From NCBI GenBank assembly GCA_015068725.1, contig SVKA01000005.1, forward strand, positions 1 to 64,000: a stretch of 64,000 nucleotides of DNA, read 5' to 3'. This document shows, piece by piece, positions 1-9,357 of this stretch. The stretch's first letter is position 1, and each line of letters opens with the position of its first letter. The notes below the pieces were generated by a model. That model searched no databases, had not been told where the DNA came from, and worked only from the letters and a program-made list of their open reading frames with translations. Source of the stretch: Oscillospiraceae bacterium. Its GTDB lineage: Bacteria > Bacillota > Clostridia > UBA1381 > UMGS1253. The position numbers and the translations under genes were made by a program.

Positions 1-33
1 CTAAAAAATTATTATAAGGGAGGATTTGAGACT

Positions 34-3000
34 ATGAAAAATCTCAAAAAGGTTTTGGCACTAGTTTTGGCGTGTGTAATGGTATTCGGTACTGTTGCAG
101 TTGCAGGTTCAGTTTATCCTGACGTTGCAGACGACGCTATCTATGCTGAATCAGTAAAAACATTGTCAGCTCTTGGTATCATCAAGGGTGACGAAAATGG
201 TAACTTCAACCCTGACAACACTGTTACAAGAGCAGAAATGGCAAAGATTCTTTGCACAATGCTCGGAACAGGTGAAATTGCTCAGGCAAACACAATCTTT
301 AGTGATGTTCCGTCATCACACTGGGCTTCCGGTTATGTTAACTACGCTCAGCAGTATGGTGCAATCGCTGGTTATGGCGACGGCACATTCGGACCAGAAG
401 ATCCGGTTACATACGAGCAGGTTGTTAAACTCATAATGGTAGCTCTTGGTTACACAACAAAGGCAGAAGAAAATGGTGGTTATCCGACAGGTTACCTCTA
501 TGTTGCTGCTGATGCTGAAGTAACAGATCGTGCAGTAGGTAACGGTCCTGAACCGGCTCCGAGAAGCACAGTTGCTATCCTTGCTAACAACGCTATGAAC
601 ACTCCTGTAATGGAGAGAACAACATATGGTACATCAGCTCTTTGGGAAGTACTTGATGGTGGTTCATACAACGGTATCTACGGTGCAACAAGCCGTGAGT
701 TCAAAACACTTCTTACTTCAAAGCATAAGGCTTACAAAGTAGAAGGTAAAGTAACAAATTCTTACAAAGGTAAGACATCTTTGAAAGATGGTTATGTTGA
801 TACAACAATCACAGATAACATGAAGATCGGCGTTAAGAACGTTCTTGGTGCTTCTGGTACAGCAGCTCCTTGGACACTTAACAACATCAATGCTGCTGGC
901 ACAGATGCTGCTGATTATGTTGGTTATGAGTCATATCTTTATTATCAGGTTGACGCTTATGGTGATGTAAACCTTATCTGTGTATCACCTAAGAGCTCAA
1001 GAAATAAGTCAATCGCTATCGATAACATCGGTAACATCTACAATTCAGCAGATGATGCTGGTATCCGCGCAGCTGATAAGCCGAGCATCGTATATGGTAC
1101 AGATGAAAGTGGTAGCACTATCGTAGCTAAGTATGTATTCTCATACTGGAATGACAGAGATACAGAGAACAGAATCACAACTGTTGACCTTGATGCAAAC
1201 GCTACAGTTTACACAAACAACGGTGCTGCTGTTCAGTTGGCAAGCATTATTTTGGCAAGCGAAGGTACTCAGTCTGACCTTACAACAGACCCAACTAAGT
1301 TTGACGCTGATGACGTTGTAGCTTTCGTTCCTTCAAAGGGTAGTGTAACATTGGTTGACACAGACAACGATGGTGACTATGACCTTATCAAGGTTGTAAG
1401 CATCGATACAGTAATCGTTGACACAATCAACGCTAAGTCAAACAGAATCAACTTCAAGGTTGATGGTAAGAACGTTGCTGCTACAAAGCTTATCCTTAGT
1501 GCAGACGCTTTCACAAACCTTAAAGAGTATTCAATCACAATCGACGGCGCTGCTGCTGACGTAGCAGACCTTAAAGAGTATGACGTACTCAGCATCGTAA
1601 CAAACAGCTGGGTAGATCCTACATACTTCTACATTGATGTAACAAGAAACGTAATCGAGGGTACAGTTACAGCTAAGAAGACAACTGGTACTAACCCGTA
1701 CGTTGTAATCGGCGGCGAGAAATACGGCGTTGCTAACGTATCAGGTATCAGCCTTTCTTCAATCAACCTCGAAGACGAAGGTAAGTTCTACCTTGATGAT
1801 GCTGGTAAGATCGTATTGAAGGATACAACTTCAGTTCTTAGCGGCGACTATGCTTACCTTTACAGCACAGGTTCTGGTAACTTCGCAGGCGAGACTTATG
1901 TGAGAATGTTCACAAAGGACGGCGCAGACGTTACATACAGACTTGCTGACAAAGTTGAAATCAACGGCGTTCAGGCTCAGAATGCTAATTATGTATTCAC
2001 AGATTCAGATCTTAACAAGATGTTTGTAGCTCCGACAGCTACTCCTTATGCTTCACCGGTAGCTGCTACAGTTGGTGATTTGTTCAACACAGCATCAACA
2101 GCTACACCTGCAGTTGCTACAACTGATGCTTTGACAGCTTCAAACCTTGTTAAAGCTCTTGTTGATGGTATAGATGCAGCAAGCAGACTTGGTTATGATT
2201 TGAAGGCAGACCTTACAACAGCTGCTCCTGTTGGTAACAGCGTTGCTAAGTTTGTAACATACAAAGCTGACAGCAACGGCAACATCACAGAGCTTAACCT
2301 TGTGTCAAATTGGGCTGGTCAGGATCAGTTCGGTTACCTCGGTACACCTGGTAGTGTAGAGTGGAAAGAAGCTCTTGCTAAGTTTGACGGTAGCGTAAGT
2401 CTTCCGGACAACGCAGTAGTATTCTTCGCTAAACCTGGAGATTCAATTGCTGATTATGCAGTAAAGACAGTTGCTGACCTCGTTGATGGCACAACTTATA
2501 CACCATACTTCTTCACAAACACAGAAGATGGTCCGGCTGCAGTATTGATGCTCATGTCAACTGCTTCAATCGATACAAAGGCTTCATTTGCAATCTTTGC
2601 AGGTTACTCTGATACAACAGTTGATGGTGATGCAGCATACAGCATTTCTTACTGGAAAGATGGCGCTCTTGTAGAGGCTCCTCTTACAGCTATAAAGAGC
2701 GACCTTACAGTAGCTACAGAATATGGTACTCCATTGTCAATAGGTGCTTTGAATGTCGGTGACGCGTTCATCTACAGCGAGACAGATAAGGGTACAGTAG
2801 ATAAGATTGAAGTTGTATTTACTGCTGGTTCAGCTCCTGCTGTAACACTTGCTCCGAGTGCTGCTCTTGATACAACACTTTCAAGCTTGATTACAATTGC
2901 AACACCTGTTCCGTCAATTCAGCCTGACTTCGAGTTCTATGGAAACGCTGGTAACACAGCTGACAACGAACTTATCTATGGTATCGTTGCTAAGACAAAG

Positions 3001-3309
3001 TCAATCGCTGATGGCGTAAGACTTACAATTGCTGATGAGACAGGTTCAATCGCAACTGCTGAAACAGTAAATGTTCCAAGCACAGCTAAGGTTATCTACC
3101 TCAACACATCAATCAGCAACGACGAGAAGAAGATTGCTGAAGCAGTTGTAACAGATATTGCTGCATCAAATGTTGTAACAACAACAGCTGGTGATATCGA
3201 CTTTGCAAGTGTTGACTTCGAAATTAACGACCTTAACTATGTATTTGTAAGAGTTTACAAAGATGTAGTAACAGAAGTTATCTTCGTACGTTACGCTTCT
3301 GATATCTAA
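34..3309 (+). CDS. SLH-domain surface (S-layer-like) protein, 1091 aa
   Basis: Signal peptide MKNLKKVLALVLACVMVFGTVAVAG; SLH motifs (YAESVKTLSALGIIKGDENGNFNPDNTVTRAEMAKIL; HWASGYVNYAQQYGAIAGYGDGTFGPEDPVTYEQVVKLI); RBS AAGGGAGG upstream. Confidence 0.93.
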   Translation: MKNLKKVLALVLACVMVFGTVAVAGSVYPDVADDAIYAESVKTLSALGIIKGDENGNFNPDNTVTRAEMAKILCTMLGTGEIAQANTIFSDVPSSHWASGYVNYAQQYGAIAGYGDGTFGPEDPVTYEQVVKLIMVALGYTTKAEENGGYPTGYLYVAADAEVTDRAVGNGPEPAPRSTVAILANNAMNTPVMERTTYGTSALWEVLDGGSYNGIYGATSREFKTLLTSKHKAYKVEGKVTNSYKGKTSLKDGYVDTTITDNMKIGVKNVLGASGTAAPWTLNNINAAGTDAADYVGYESYLYYQVDAYGDVNLICVSPKSSRNKSIAIDNIGNIYNSADDAGIRAADKPSIVYGTDESGSTIVAKYVFSYWNDRDTENRITTVDLDANATVYTNNGAAVQLASIILASEGTQSDLTTDPTKFDADDVVAFVPSKGSVTLVDTDNDGDYDLIKVVSIDTVIVDTINAKSNRINFKVDGKNVAATKLILSADAFTNLKEYSITIDGAAADVADLKEYDVLSIVTNSWVDPTYFYIDVTRNVIEGTVTAKKTTGTNPYVVIGGEKYGVANVSGISLSSINLEDEGKFYLDDAGKIVLKDTTSVLSGDYAYLYSTGSGNFAGETYVRMFTKDGADVTYRLADKVEINGVQAQNANYVFTDSDLNKMFVAPTATPYASPVAATVGDLFNTASTATPAVATTDALTASNLVKALVDGIDAASRLGYDLKADLTTAAPVGNSVAKFVTYKADSNGNITELNLVSNWAGQDQFGYLGTPGSVEWKEALAKFDGSVSLPDNAVVFFAKPGDSIADYAVKTVADLVDGTTYTPYFFTNTEDGPAAVLMLMSTASIDTKASFAIFAGYSDTTVDGDAAYSISYWKDGALVEAPLTAIKSDLTVATEYGTPLSIGALNVGDAFIYSETDKGTVDKIEVVFTAGSAPAVTLAPSAALDTTLSSLITIATPVPSIQPDFEFYGNAGNTADNELIYGIVAKTKSIADGVRLTIADETGSIATAETVNVPSTAKVIYLNTSISNDEKKIAEAVVTDIAASNVVTTTAGDIDFASVDFEINDLNYVFVRVYKDVVTEVIFVRYASDI

Positions 3310-3331
3310 TCGGTAAGTAAACAATAAAATT

Positions 3332-3362
3332 AAATCGGTGCCGAAAGGCACCGATTTTTTTA
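3332..3362 (+). terminator. Rho-independent terminator after first SLH gene
   Basis: AAATCGGTGCC-GAAA-GGCACCGATTTTTTT perfect stem plus U-run. Confidence 0.92.
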
Positions 3363-3400
3363 TGTATTTAAAATGTAACATATATAACAAAGGATATTGC

Positions 3401-3429
3401 TTGACTAGGTGTGTTTTTGGTGATATTAT
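3401..3429 (+). promoter_or_regulatory. Sigma-A type promoter for second SLH gene
   Basis: TTGACT-N17-TATTAT, about 47 nt upstream of ATG at 3476. Confidence 0.7.
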
Positions 3430-3475
3430 ATTATTAGGAGTAATATCCACTTTAATTACACAGGAGGGATTTGTT

Positions 3476-6310
3476 ATGCGAGTTACAAAAAAGATTATGG
3501 CGCTGATTCTGACGCTTGTAATGCTTGTTTCGACAATGATTACGGGCTCTGCGCTTACATTTAGCGATGTTACAGACAGTACACGCTATGCAGATGCAAT
3601 AGGTTCGATGGTGTCTTTGGGGCTTTTGGCGGGATATCCTGACGGAACGTTTGGACCTGACAAAACAATTACAAGAGCCGAGTTTGCAGCGGTAATGACA
3701 CGTGCAATCGGAATGGAGAGTATGGTTGGCGGTGCGTCGAGTGCATTGATATTTACTGATATGGATGGCCACTGGGCAACAGGATATGTAAAAATAGCCT
3801 ATGACAAGGGAATAATTCTTGGAATGGGCGATGGTACATTTGCGCCCGACTCCCCTGTTACATACGAGCAAGCAGTTAAGATGATAGTGTGCGCGCTCGG
3901 ACGTGAGCAGGCGGCTATCGGCAAGGGCGGATGGCCGAATGGTTATCTTGTAGATGCAAATGATATAAACCTTACAGCAGGGGCGGTTCAGGGCTCAACA
4001 TCTGCACCTGCATCGCGCGGAATAGTTGCACAGCTTGTGTTTAATTCGCTCGAGATAAAGCTTATGGAGAAGACTGTATCGGGCGATATGATGCAGACGA
4101 ATAAAACCTTGCTAAACGATATGTTGAAGGTAACAAAGTTTACCAATATGATGGTAAGCGAGGTTGACGGAGTTTTATCGTTAAATGCAGGACAGAGCAA
4201 ATCCAAAGAAGGTCAGCTTGTGCTCGAATCGGGGCTTGAAAGTGGAGTATATAATTATAAAAATGTTGTAACATCACCCGAGGCGAGAAATTTTTTGGGA
4301 TTGTATGTCAGCGGATATTATAAAGAGGACAGATTAAATGATGAAAAAGTATTGTTGTCAATGACTGTTGCATCAAAGAACAATACAGAATTGATAATCT
4401 CGTCTGAAAATATAGACAGACTTTCATCGCTTAATTTGCGTTATTGGAAAGACAAAGCTAATGATACCAAAGCAGAGGTTGCTACAATATCGCCAACGGC
4501 AAAGCTTATATACAATGGCGTAGCGTATTCGTATCTTACATCGGTTGATGCGTCGCAAAGAAACCTGACATATTGGCTCGATCCGTCGGGTGCAGGCTTT
4601 ATAAACGGCGAGGTAAGAATGCTTGATTCGGGTGGCGACGGCGAATTTGATTCGTTGTTTATAGACGATTATGAAACATATGTAGTAAAATCGTCGGTGT
4701 TGACGAACGATTCTACATATGCAAACAACTATGTTGTATACGATTATTATACAACGGGCAGAAATATACAGATAGATCCGTACGACAGAAATATCACCGT
4801 AGATATATACAATGCAAAAACGGATAAAGAGGTTTCAATCGAGAGCTTGAAGGCGATGGACATTTTGTCCGTAGCGGCAAGCAGCGACCATTCGATAATA
4901 AAAGCTTATGTATCGACAGATGTGTTTAGTGGCTCGGTAACCTCGACAAAGGGTTCAAGCCCGAAAATGTATTGTATAAACGGGCAATATTATGAACTTA
5001 CGAAAGAATTTGAGCAGGTGGTAAATGCGGGCAAGGTTTCAATGGAGGTTGGCTCCTCGGGCAAGTTCTACCTTGACAGAATGGGCAAAATAGCAGCGGC
5101 ATCAATTACGGCAGCTCAGACAGGAAACTATGTATATATCACCGCAGCGGGTAAGTATGATATGATTGGAGATAGTGCAGCGATTGAGATGATAGCTCTC
5201 AGCGGCTCACCATCAACACCGACAAAATATAAGGTGTCAAACAGCGTAAGAATTAATAACAGAGCGTGCACAAGTGTTGCAGAGGTTCTTGATGCGCTTC
5301 AAAATGCTGCGGCGCTTCTTGCGTCAAACTCCTCGTCAGGAACGAGCAATGCGATTCATTCGCAGCTTGCAAAGGTTGTAATAAACTCAAATGGCGAGAT
5401 TGCATCTATTACAACTGCGGCTACAACCGGCTCGGGCAGTGCGCTTGATATAGGCGTTAATGTAAATAGCGGTACACTCAAAATTGGACAAACAAACAGA
5501 CAGTACAGATATTCAGATAACTCCGGCTTTGAAAGCCAGGTGTTTATTGATTCTTCGACACAGGTAATCGTAGTTCCGTCAAACAGACGTGATACAGATA
5601 AGTATAAGCGTTCAACAGGCAGCGGATATTTCACAGCGGGCAGAGATTATACAATAGAAGCATTTGATATGAATAGCTCTGCAACCGCAAAAGTGGTTGT
5701 TGTCTATGGCGACGAAGCTGATATTGCGATTACAAGTGATACACCGGCAAGTCTTGTAATAAGCTGCGAGGAAATAATCAGCCAGGTTACAGGTAGCCGC
5801 GCATATAGCGTTGAGGTATATGAAAACGGTGTGGTTAAGACATACGAAACAGAAAATACTTCGGCACAGTATGCATTTGAAGCAGGCGACGTTGCAAGAT
5901 TCGGATTTAATTCAAGCGGACAGATAAATGCAGTATCAGCTCAGGTTGACGCGTCAAATCTTGTTCCGGCGGCTATGAATGGAACAGTTACAGATGAAAA
6001 CGGCGAGTACAGATTTAAGGCGATTTTGGGAACGGTTGTTTCACTTGTGCCTGATAGAATTATAATAGCACCTGCATTTGTTGATTCAACTGCTACACCG
6101 CCGACACTTGTTCAGGACAACAGAGAAGGCTATGCAATCAATTCGACAGTCAAGGTTTACAGAGTAAACATCAACACGGGCAATATAGAGGCTAATATAG
6201 ACATTAACAACATCCGTGAATTTGGAGATTTGTCAGTTGACGCAAACGCATCCAAGGTTTATGCATATGCATTGTCAAGCGATTTGAAGATGATTGTAAT
6301 TTATCAATAA
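3476..6310 (+). CDS. SLH-domain surface protein, paralogue of preceding gene
   Basis: ORF track start 3338 lies inside the upstream terminator; ATG at 3476 follows CAGGAGGG and begins the signal peptide MRVTKKIMALILTLVMLVSTMITGSA; SLH motifs follow. Confidence 0.92.
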   Translation: MRVTKKIMALILTLVMLVSTMITGSALTFSDVTDSTRYADAIGSMVSLGLLAGYPDGTFGPDKTITRAEFAAVMTRAIGMESMVGGASSALIFTDMDGHWATGYVKIAYDKGIILGMGDGTFAPDSPVTYEQAVKMIVCALGREQAAIGKGGWPNGYLVDANDINLTAGAVQGSTSAPASRGIVAQLVFNSLEIKLMEKTVSGDMMQTNKTLLNDMLKVTKFTNMMVSEVDGVLSLNAGQSKSKEGQLVLESGLESGVYNYKNVVTSPEARNFLGLYVSGYYKEDRLNDEKVLLSMTVASKNNTELIISSENIDRLSSLNLRYWKDKANDTKAEVATISPTAKLIYNGVAYSYLTSVDASQRNLTYWLDPSGAGFINGEVRMLDSGGDGEFDSLFIDDYETYVVKSSVLTNDSTYANNYVVYDYYTTGRNIQIDPYDRNITVDIYNAKTDKEVSIESLKAMDILSVAASSDHSIIKAYVSTDVFSGSVTSTKGSSPKMYCINGQYYELTKEFEQVVNAGKVSMEVGSSGKFYLDRMGKIAAASITAAQTGNYVYITAAGKYDMIGDSAAIEMIALSGSPSTPTKYKVSNSVRINNRACTSVAEVLDALQNAAALLASNSSSGTSNAIHSQLAKVVINSNGEIASITTAATTGSGSALDIGVNVNSGTLKIGQTNRQYRYSDNSGFESQVFIDSSTQVIVVPSNRRDTDKYKRSTGSGYFTAGRDYTIEAFDMNSSATAKVVVVYGDEADIAITSDTPASLVISCEEIISQVTGSRAYSVEVYENGVVKTYETENTSAQYAFEAGDVARFGFNSSGQINAVSAQVDASNLVPAAMNGTVTDENGEYRFKAILGTVVSLVPDRIIIAPAFVDSTATPPTLVQDNREGYAINSTVKVYRVNINTGNIEANIDINNIREFGDLSVDANASKVYAYALSSDLKMIVIYQ

Positions 6311-6346
6311 GACAAATCGTCAAAGGACATAACAACAATAATAAAA

Positions 6347-6388
6347 TGCCCTGATGAGCTTAATGCTCATCAGGGCAACTTTTTTTAT
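6347..6388. terminator. Terminator between convergent genes
   Basis: TGCCCTGATGAGC-ttaat-GCTCATCAGGGCA then T7. Confidence 0.9.
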
Positions 6389-6401
6389 ATGAGTACAAAT
6401 T

Positions 6402-7547
6402 TTAATTTGGCGCCGTATTTACGACATCGCTGTAAATTATATTACTTGCACCATCTTTTATATAAATCATATATGCTCTTGCATACCATATGCTTCCTGC
6501 AGACATAGAACATTTAGTTATGCTGAATTGTCCCGAAGGCGCTTGTGATAAGGCTTTCGCTTTGGAAATACCGCTTGTATCAAGGTCAAAGCTTTCGCTT
6601 GTGTGAATCAAAATGCCTGTTTCGACAAATTCGCAGTCAAGAGGTAATGACCTTTCCGACAAAAAAGTAAATTTTCCCGCGGATGTGTTCATATCTGCTA
6701 CAACAACAGAAATTGCAGGCTGCTTCTGAGCGGGCGCTACAGCGTCATATACAGCATATATATATGCATCAGCGCCTACATAAAAGGTGTATGTTTTATC
6801 ATAGCTTAATATATCCTTGCCGTTTGACCAATATGCAAATACCTTTCCTTCAGGAATAAGACTTTCATCAAGGCTGACGACAAGCTTTTCGTTATATATA
6901 TATCTGCCGCTTCCACTTCCACCGATTACGTTTATATTATAATATGCAGGGCTTTGGGTATAGCTTGCGATATATACGCTGTCCCCGCTAAGCTCGCTTA
7001 CATTTATGGTGTTGTTATTAAATGCTTGAGCGTTTCCGTTAAGTAGCCATGAATTAAAAATATAGCCGTGCATAGATGGGTTTGATGGTACGCTGATGGT
7101 CCTTGTGTCATCTGCGTATTCTGATGAAATTATATATCCGTTACTGTTTTGGAACATTACAAGCTTTTTGTCAGTCGAAGGTGAACGAAAAACAGCGCTT
7201 ATAGAAATGTTCGTTCCGGCGATAGCCACATATGTTTTATCGCGCGAAATTACTCTGCGTGAAATAGTATCCTTCCAATAGAGAAATTCACAATCTGTTT
7301 CCTTGGCAGTAAGAACAAATTTTGTTCCGCGGGCATAATTGCCTATTATACCATATTTTCTGACAGCTTCATCTGGCATGCCCATATTTTCAATAATCTG
7401 CCCATTTCCACCGCTTGCAGTTATGCTCACCGTTACATTAGGTTCTGATGCAACAGTATCATTTTGTGCAGATGCAAAAGGGATTGTTGTCAAAATAAGA
7501 AGCGCAGATAAAATGATAGATAATAAAAACTTTATACGTTTATACAT
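6402..7547 (-). CDS. Secreted protein with Listeria-Bacteroides/InlB-B-like repeats
   Basis: Signal peptide MYKRIKFLLSIILSALLILTTIPFASA; repeat-like segments such as VPSNPSMHGYIFNSWLLNG and EGKVFAYWSNGKDILSYDKTYTFYVGADAYIYAVY. Confidence 0.65.
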   Translation of the reverse strand: MYKRIKFLLSIILSALLILTTIPFASAQNDTVASEPNVTVSITASGGNGQIIENMGMPDEAVRKYGIIGNYARGTKFVLTAKETDCEFLYWKDTISRRVISRDKTYVAIAGTNISISAVFRSPSTDKKLVMFQNSNGYIISSEYADDTRTISVPSNPSMHGYIFNSWLLNGNAQAFNNNTINVSELSGDSVYIASYTQSPAYYNINVIGGSGSGRYIYNEKLVVSLDESLIPEGKVFAYWSNGKDILSYDKTYTFYVGADAYIYAVYDAVAPAQKQPAISVVVADMNTSAGKFTFLSERSLPLDCEFVETGILIHTSESFDLDTSGISKAKALSQAPSGQFSITKCSMSAGSIWYARAYMIYIKDGASNIIYSDVVNTAPN

Positions 7548-7661
7548 ACAACTTCTCCAATCTGTCGGAAATTTGCCGACTAAAACTAAAAAACTATATA
7601 CAGATAAGTATAGGAGGACATTTGTCCTCCTGTTTTGTTTTCTTATGTTATCAAACGCTTA

Positions 7662-8300
7662 TTAGTCTAAAATTGATTTTATATAATCTGCAATTTCATC
7701 ACACTGACAGTTTTCGAAGAATAATTCTTTAAACTTCTCACCGCTTACAGCGCCTTTTAAAAGCTCCTGGTCAATGTTTTTAAGAATAGTCATCATATCT
7801 GTGTGTGTAACCTTTTTAACTTCGTTGAGAATTCTTGCGTTTCTCTGCTCGGGAACGGCTCTTTCCTTCGGATAACCACCCCCCCACTCTTCTACGAAGA
7901 GCTTTTCAAAAACGTACTGTAAATTAAGCTCTGCACCCCAGCCCCAGCCTTTTGCAAAGGGAAGTGCAATACAGTTGCCGTTATTTACCTGTGTAAACTG
8001 ATAAGCATCTGTCGGGTCAACAACGTGTCCGCAAAGTACGCCGGGGAATGCGTTACAAGCAAGCATAGCGCCCTCACCTGTGCCACAACCTGTGATTACA
8101 AGGTCAGCAGCTTTTGAGTTTAAAAGTATAGCGGACAAAATACCAATCTGAACGTATGTAAGCTGAGCCTCGTCCTCTGCTGAGTACATACCATAGTTAT
8201 ATACAGTGTGTCCCATAGGCTCAACCACTTTTTTGAGCGTGTCAACGATTATCGAATTTTTAGCCGCCTGACTGTTTTCGTTAATAAGTGCAATTTTCAT
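7662..8300 (-). CDS. RpiB/LacA/LacB family sugar-phosphate isomerase
   Basis: MKIALINENSQAAKN...DLVITGCGTGEGAMLACNAFPGVLCG resembles the RpiB/LacAB family (ITGCGTGxG motif). Confidence 0.8.
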   Translation of the reverse strand: MKIALINENSQAAKNSIIVDTLKKVVEPMGHTVYNYGMYSAEDEAQLTYVQIGILSAILLNSKAADLVITGCGTGEGAMLACNAFPGVLCGHVVDPTDAYQFTQVNNGNCIALPFAKGWGWGAELNLQYVFEKLFVEEWGGGYPKERAVPEQRNARILNEVKKVTHTDMMTILKNIDQELLKGAVSGEKFKELFFENCQCDEIADYIKSILD

Positions 8301-8350
8301 TGTTATTACCTCTTTTTTTACTATTTTTTTTGATAAATGTCTATATACAC

Positions 8351-8379
8351 ATTATAATATATAGACCGGAAAAAATCAA
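8351..8379 (-). promoter_or_regulatory. Sigma-A type promoter for RpiB-family gene
   Basis: On minus strand TTGATT-N17-TATAAT. Confidence 0.65.
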
Positions 8380-8394
8380 TACCTAATTAATATA

Positions 8395-8423
8395 TTGACG
8401 CAAGTTAAAAATTAGAGTATTAT
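8395..8423 (+). promoter_or_regulatory. Sigma-A type promoter for polysaccharide deacetylase gene
   Basis: TTGACG-N17-TATTAT, about 28 nt upstream of ATG 8452. Confidence 0.7.
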
Positions 8424-8451
8424 ATAAGTAACATTAAAGGAGGAGATACTA

Positions 8452-9312
8452 ATGAAATATGTAATGAGATACCCAGACTGGAAAAGCAAGGCGCTTACGC
8501 TAAGCTATGATGATGCGGTGTCGCAGGATATACGCCTTATTGATATTATGTCAAAAAACGGACTTAAGGGAACATTTAATATAAATGCAGGCATGTTTGG
8601 CGTGCAGGGTACTTCTGTTCACAGAAGAATGGATGCGCACGAGGCAATCAAGCTTTATAAAGAAAGCGGCAACGAGGTGGCCGTTCATACATACGAGCAT
8701 ATTTATATGTCAGAGCCATATGTAGCTAACCTTACACATCAGGTTTTAAAGGACCGCGAAGAGATTGAAAAACTTACGGGCACAATTATTCGCGGTATGG
8801 CATATCCGTATGGGTTTTACTGCACAGACAATGCAGAAAATGTTATAAACTCTCTTAAAGCGTGCGGGATAGCGTATGCAAGAATGACGGGGGCATCGGA
8901 AAAATTCAGCCTGCCTGAAAACTGGTTAAAGCTTGTACCGACATGCCATCATAACAACCCGAGACTGACTGAATTGTTTAATGCGTTTATGAACATCCGC
9001 ATTCCGGCCGATACAAAAAACAGAGTTATGCGTCCTTGTACGATGTTCTATCTTTGGGGACATAGCTATGAGTTTGATAATGATAATAACTGGGAGGTTA
9101 TCGAGAGCTTTGCAAAGCTTGCAGGTGGACATGACGACATCTGGTATGCTACTAATATTGAGATATATGACTATGTTATGGCGTATCGTCAGCTTCGATT
9201 TAATGTCGAAGCTACAATGGTGCATAACCCAACGTCGACCGACATATATTTTGCAACAGATTTAAAGGATTATGTGGTTAAGGCGGGAGAAACAATTTCT
9301 TTGTGTGAGTAA
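8452..9312 (+). CDS. Polysaccharide deacetylase (NodB-homology) family protein
   Basis: KALTLSYDDAVSQDIRLIDIMSKNGLKGTFNIN; HTYEHIYMSE; GMAYPYGFY motifs; RBS AAGGAGGAG. Confidence 0.88.
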   Translation: MKYVMRYPDWKSKALTLSYDDAVSQDIRLIDIMSKNGLKGTFNINAGMFGVQGTSVHRRMDAHEAIKLYKESGNEVAVHTYEHIYMSEPYVANLTHQVLKDREEIEKLTGTIIRGMAYPYGFYCTDNAENVINSLKACGIAYARMTGASEKFSLPENWLKLVPTCHHNNPRLTELFNAFMNIRIPADTKNRVMRPCTMFYLWGHSYEFDNDNNWEVIESFAKLAGGHDDIWYATNIEIYDYVMAYRQLRFNVEATMVHNPTSTDIYFATDLKDYVVKAGETISLCE

Positions 9313-9320
9313 AAATACTA

Positions 9321-9349
9321 AAGGACGCTGATTTTCAGCGTCCTTTTTG
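9321..9349. terminator. Terminator between convergent genes
   Basis: AAGGACGCTGATTTTCAGCGTCCTTTTT. Confidence 0.9.
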
Positions 9350-9357
9350 TTATAAAC

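Noticed and set aside
3338-3475. Upstream extension of the second SLH ORF given in the track
   Set aside because: Begins inside the terminator and promoter; signal peptide and RBS place the start at 3476.
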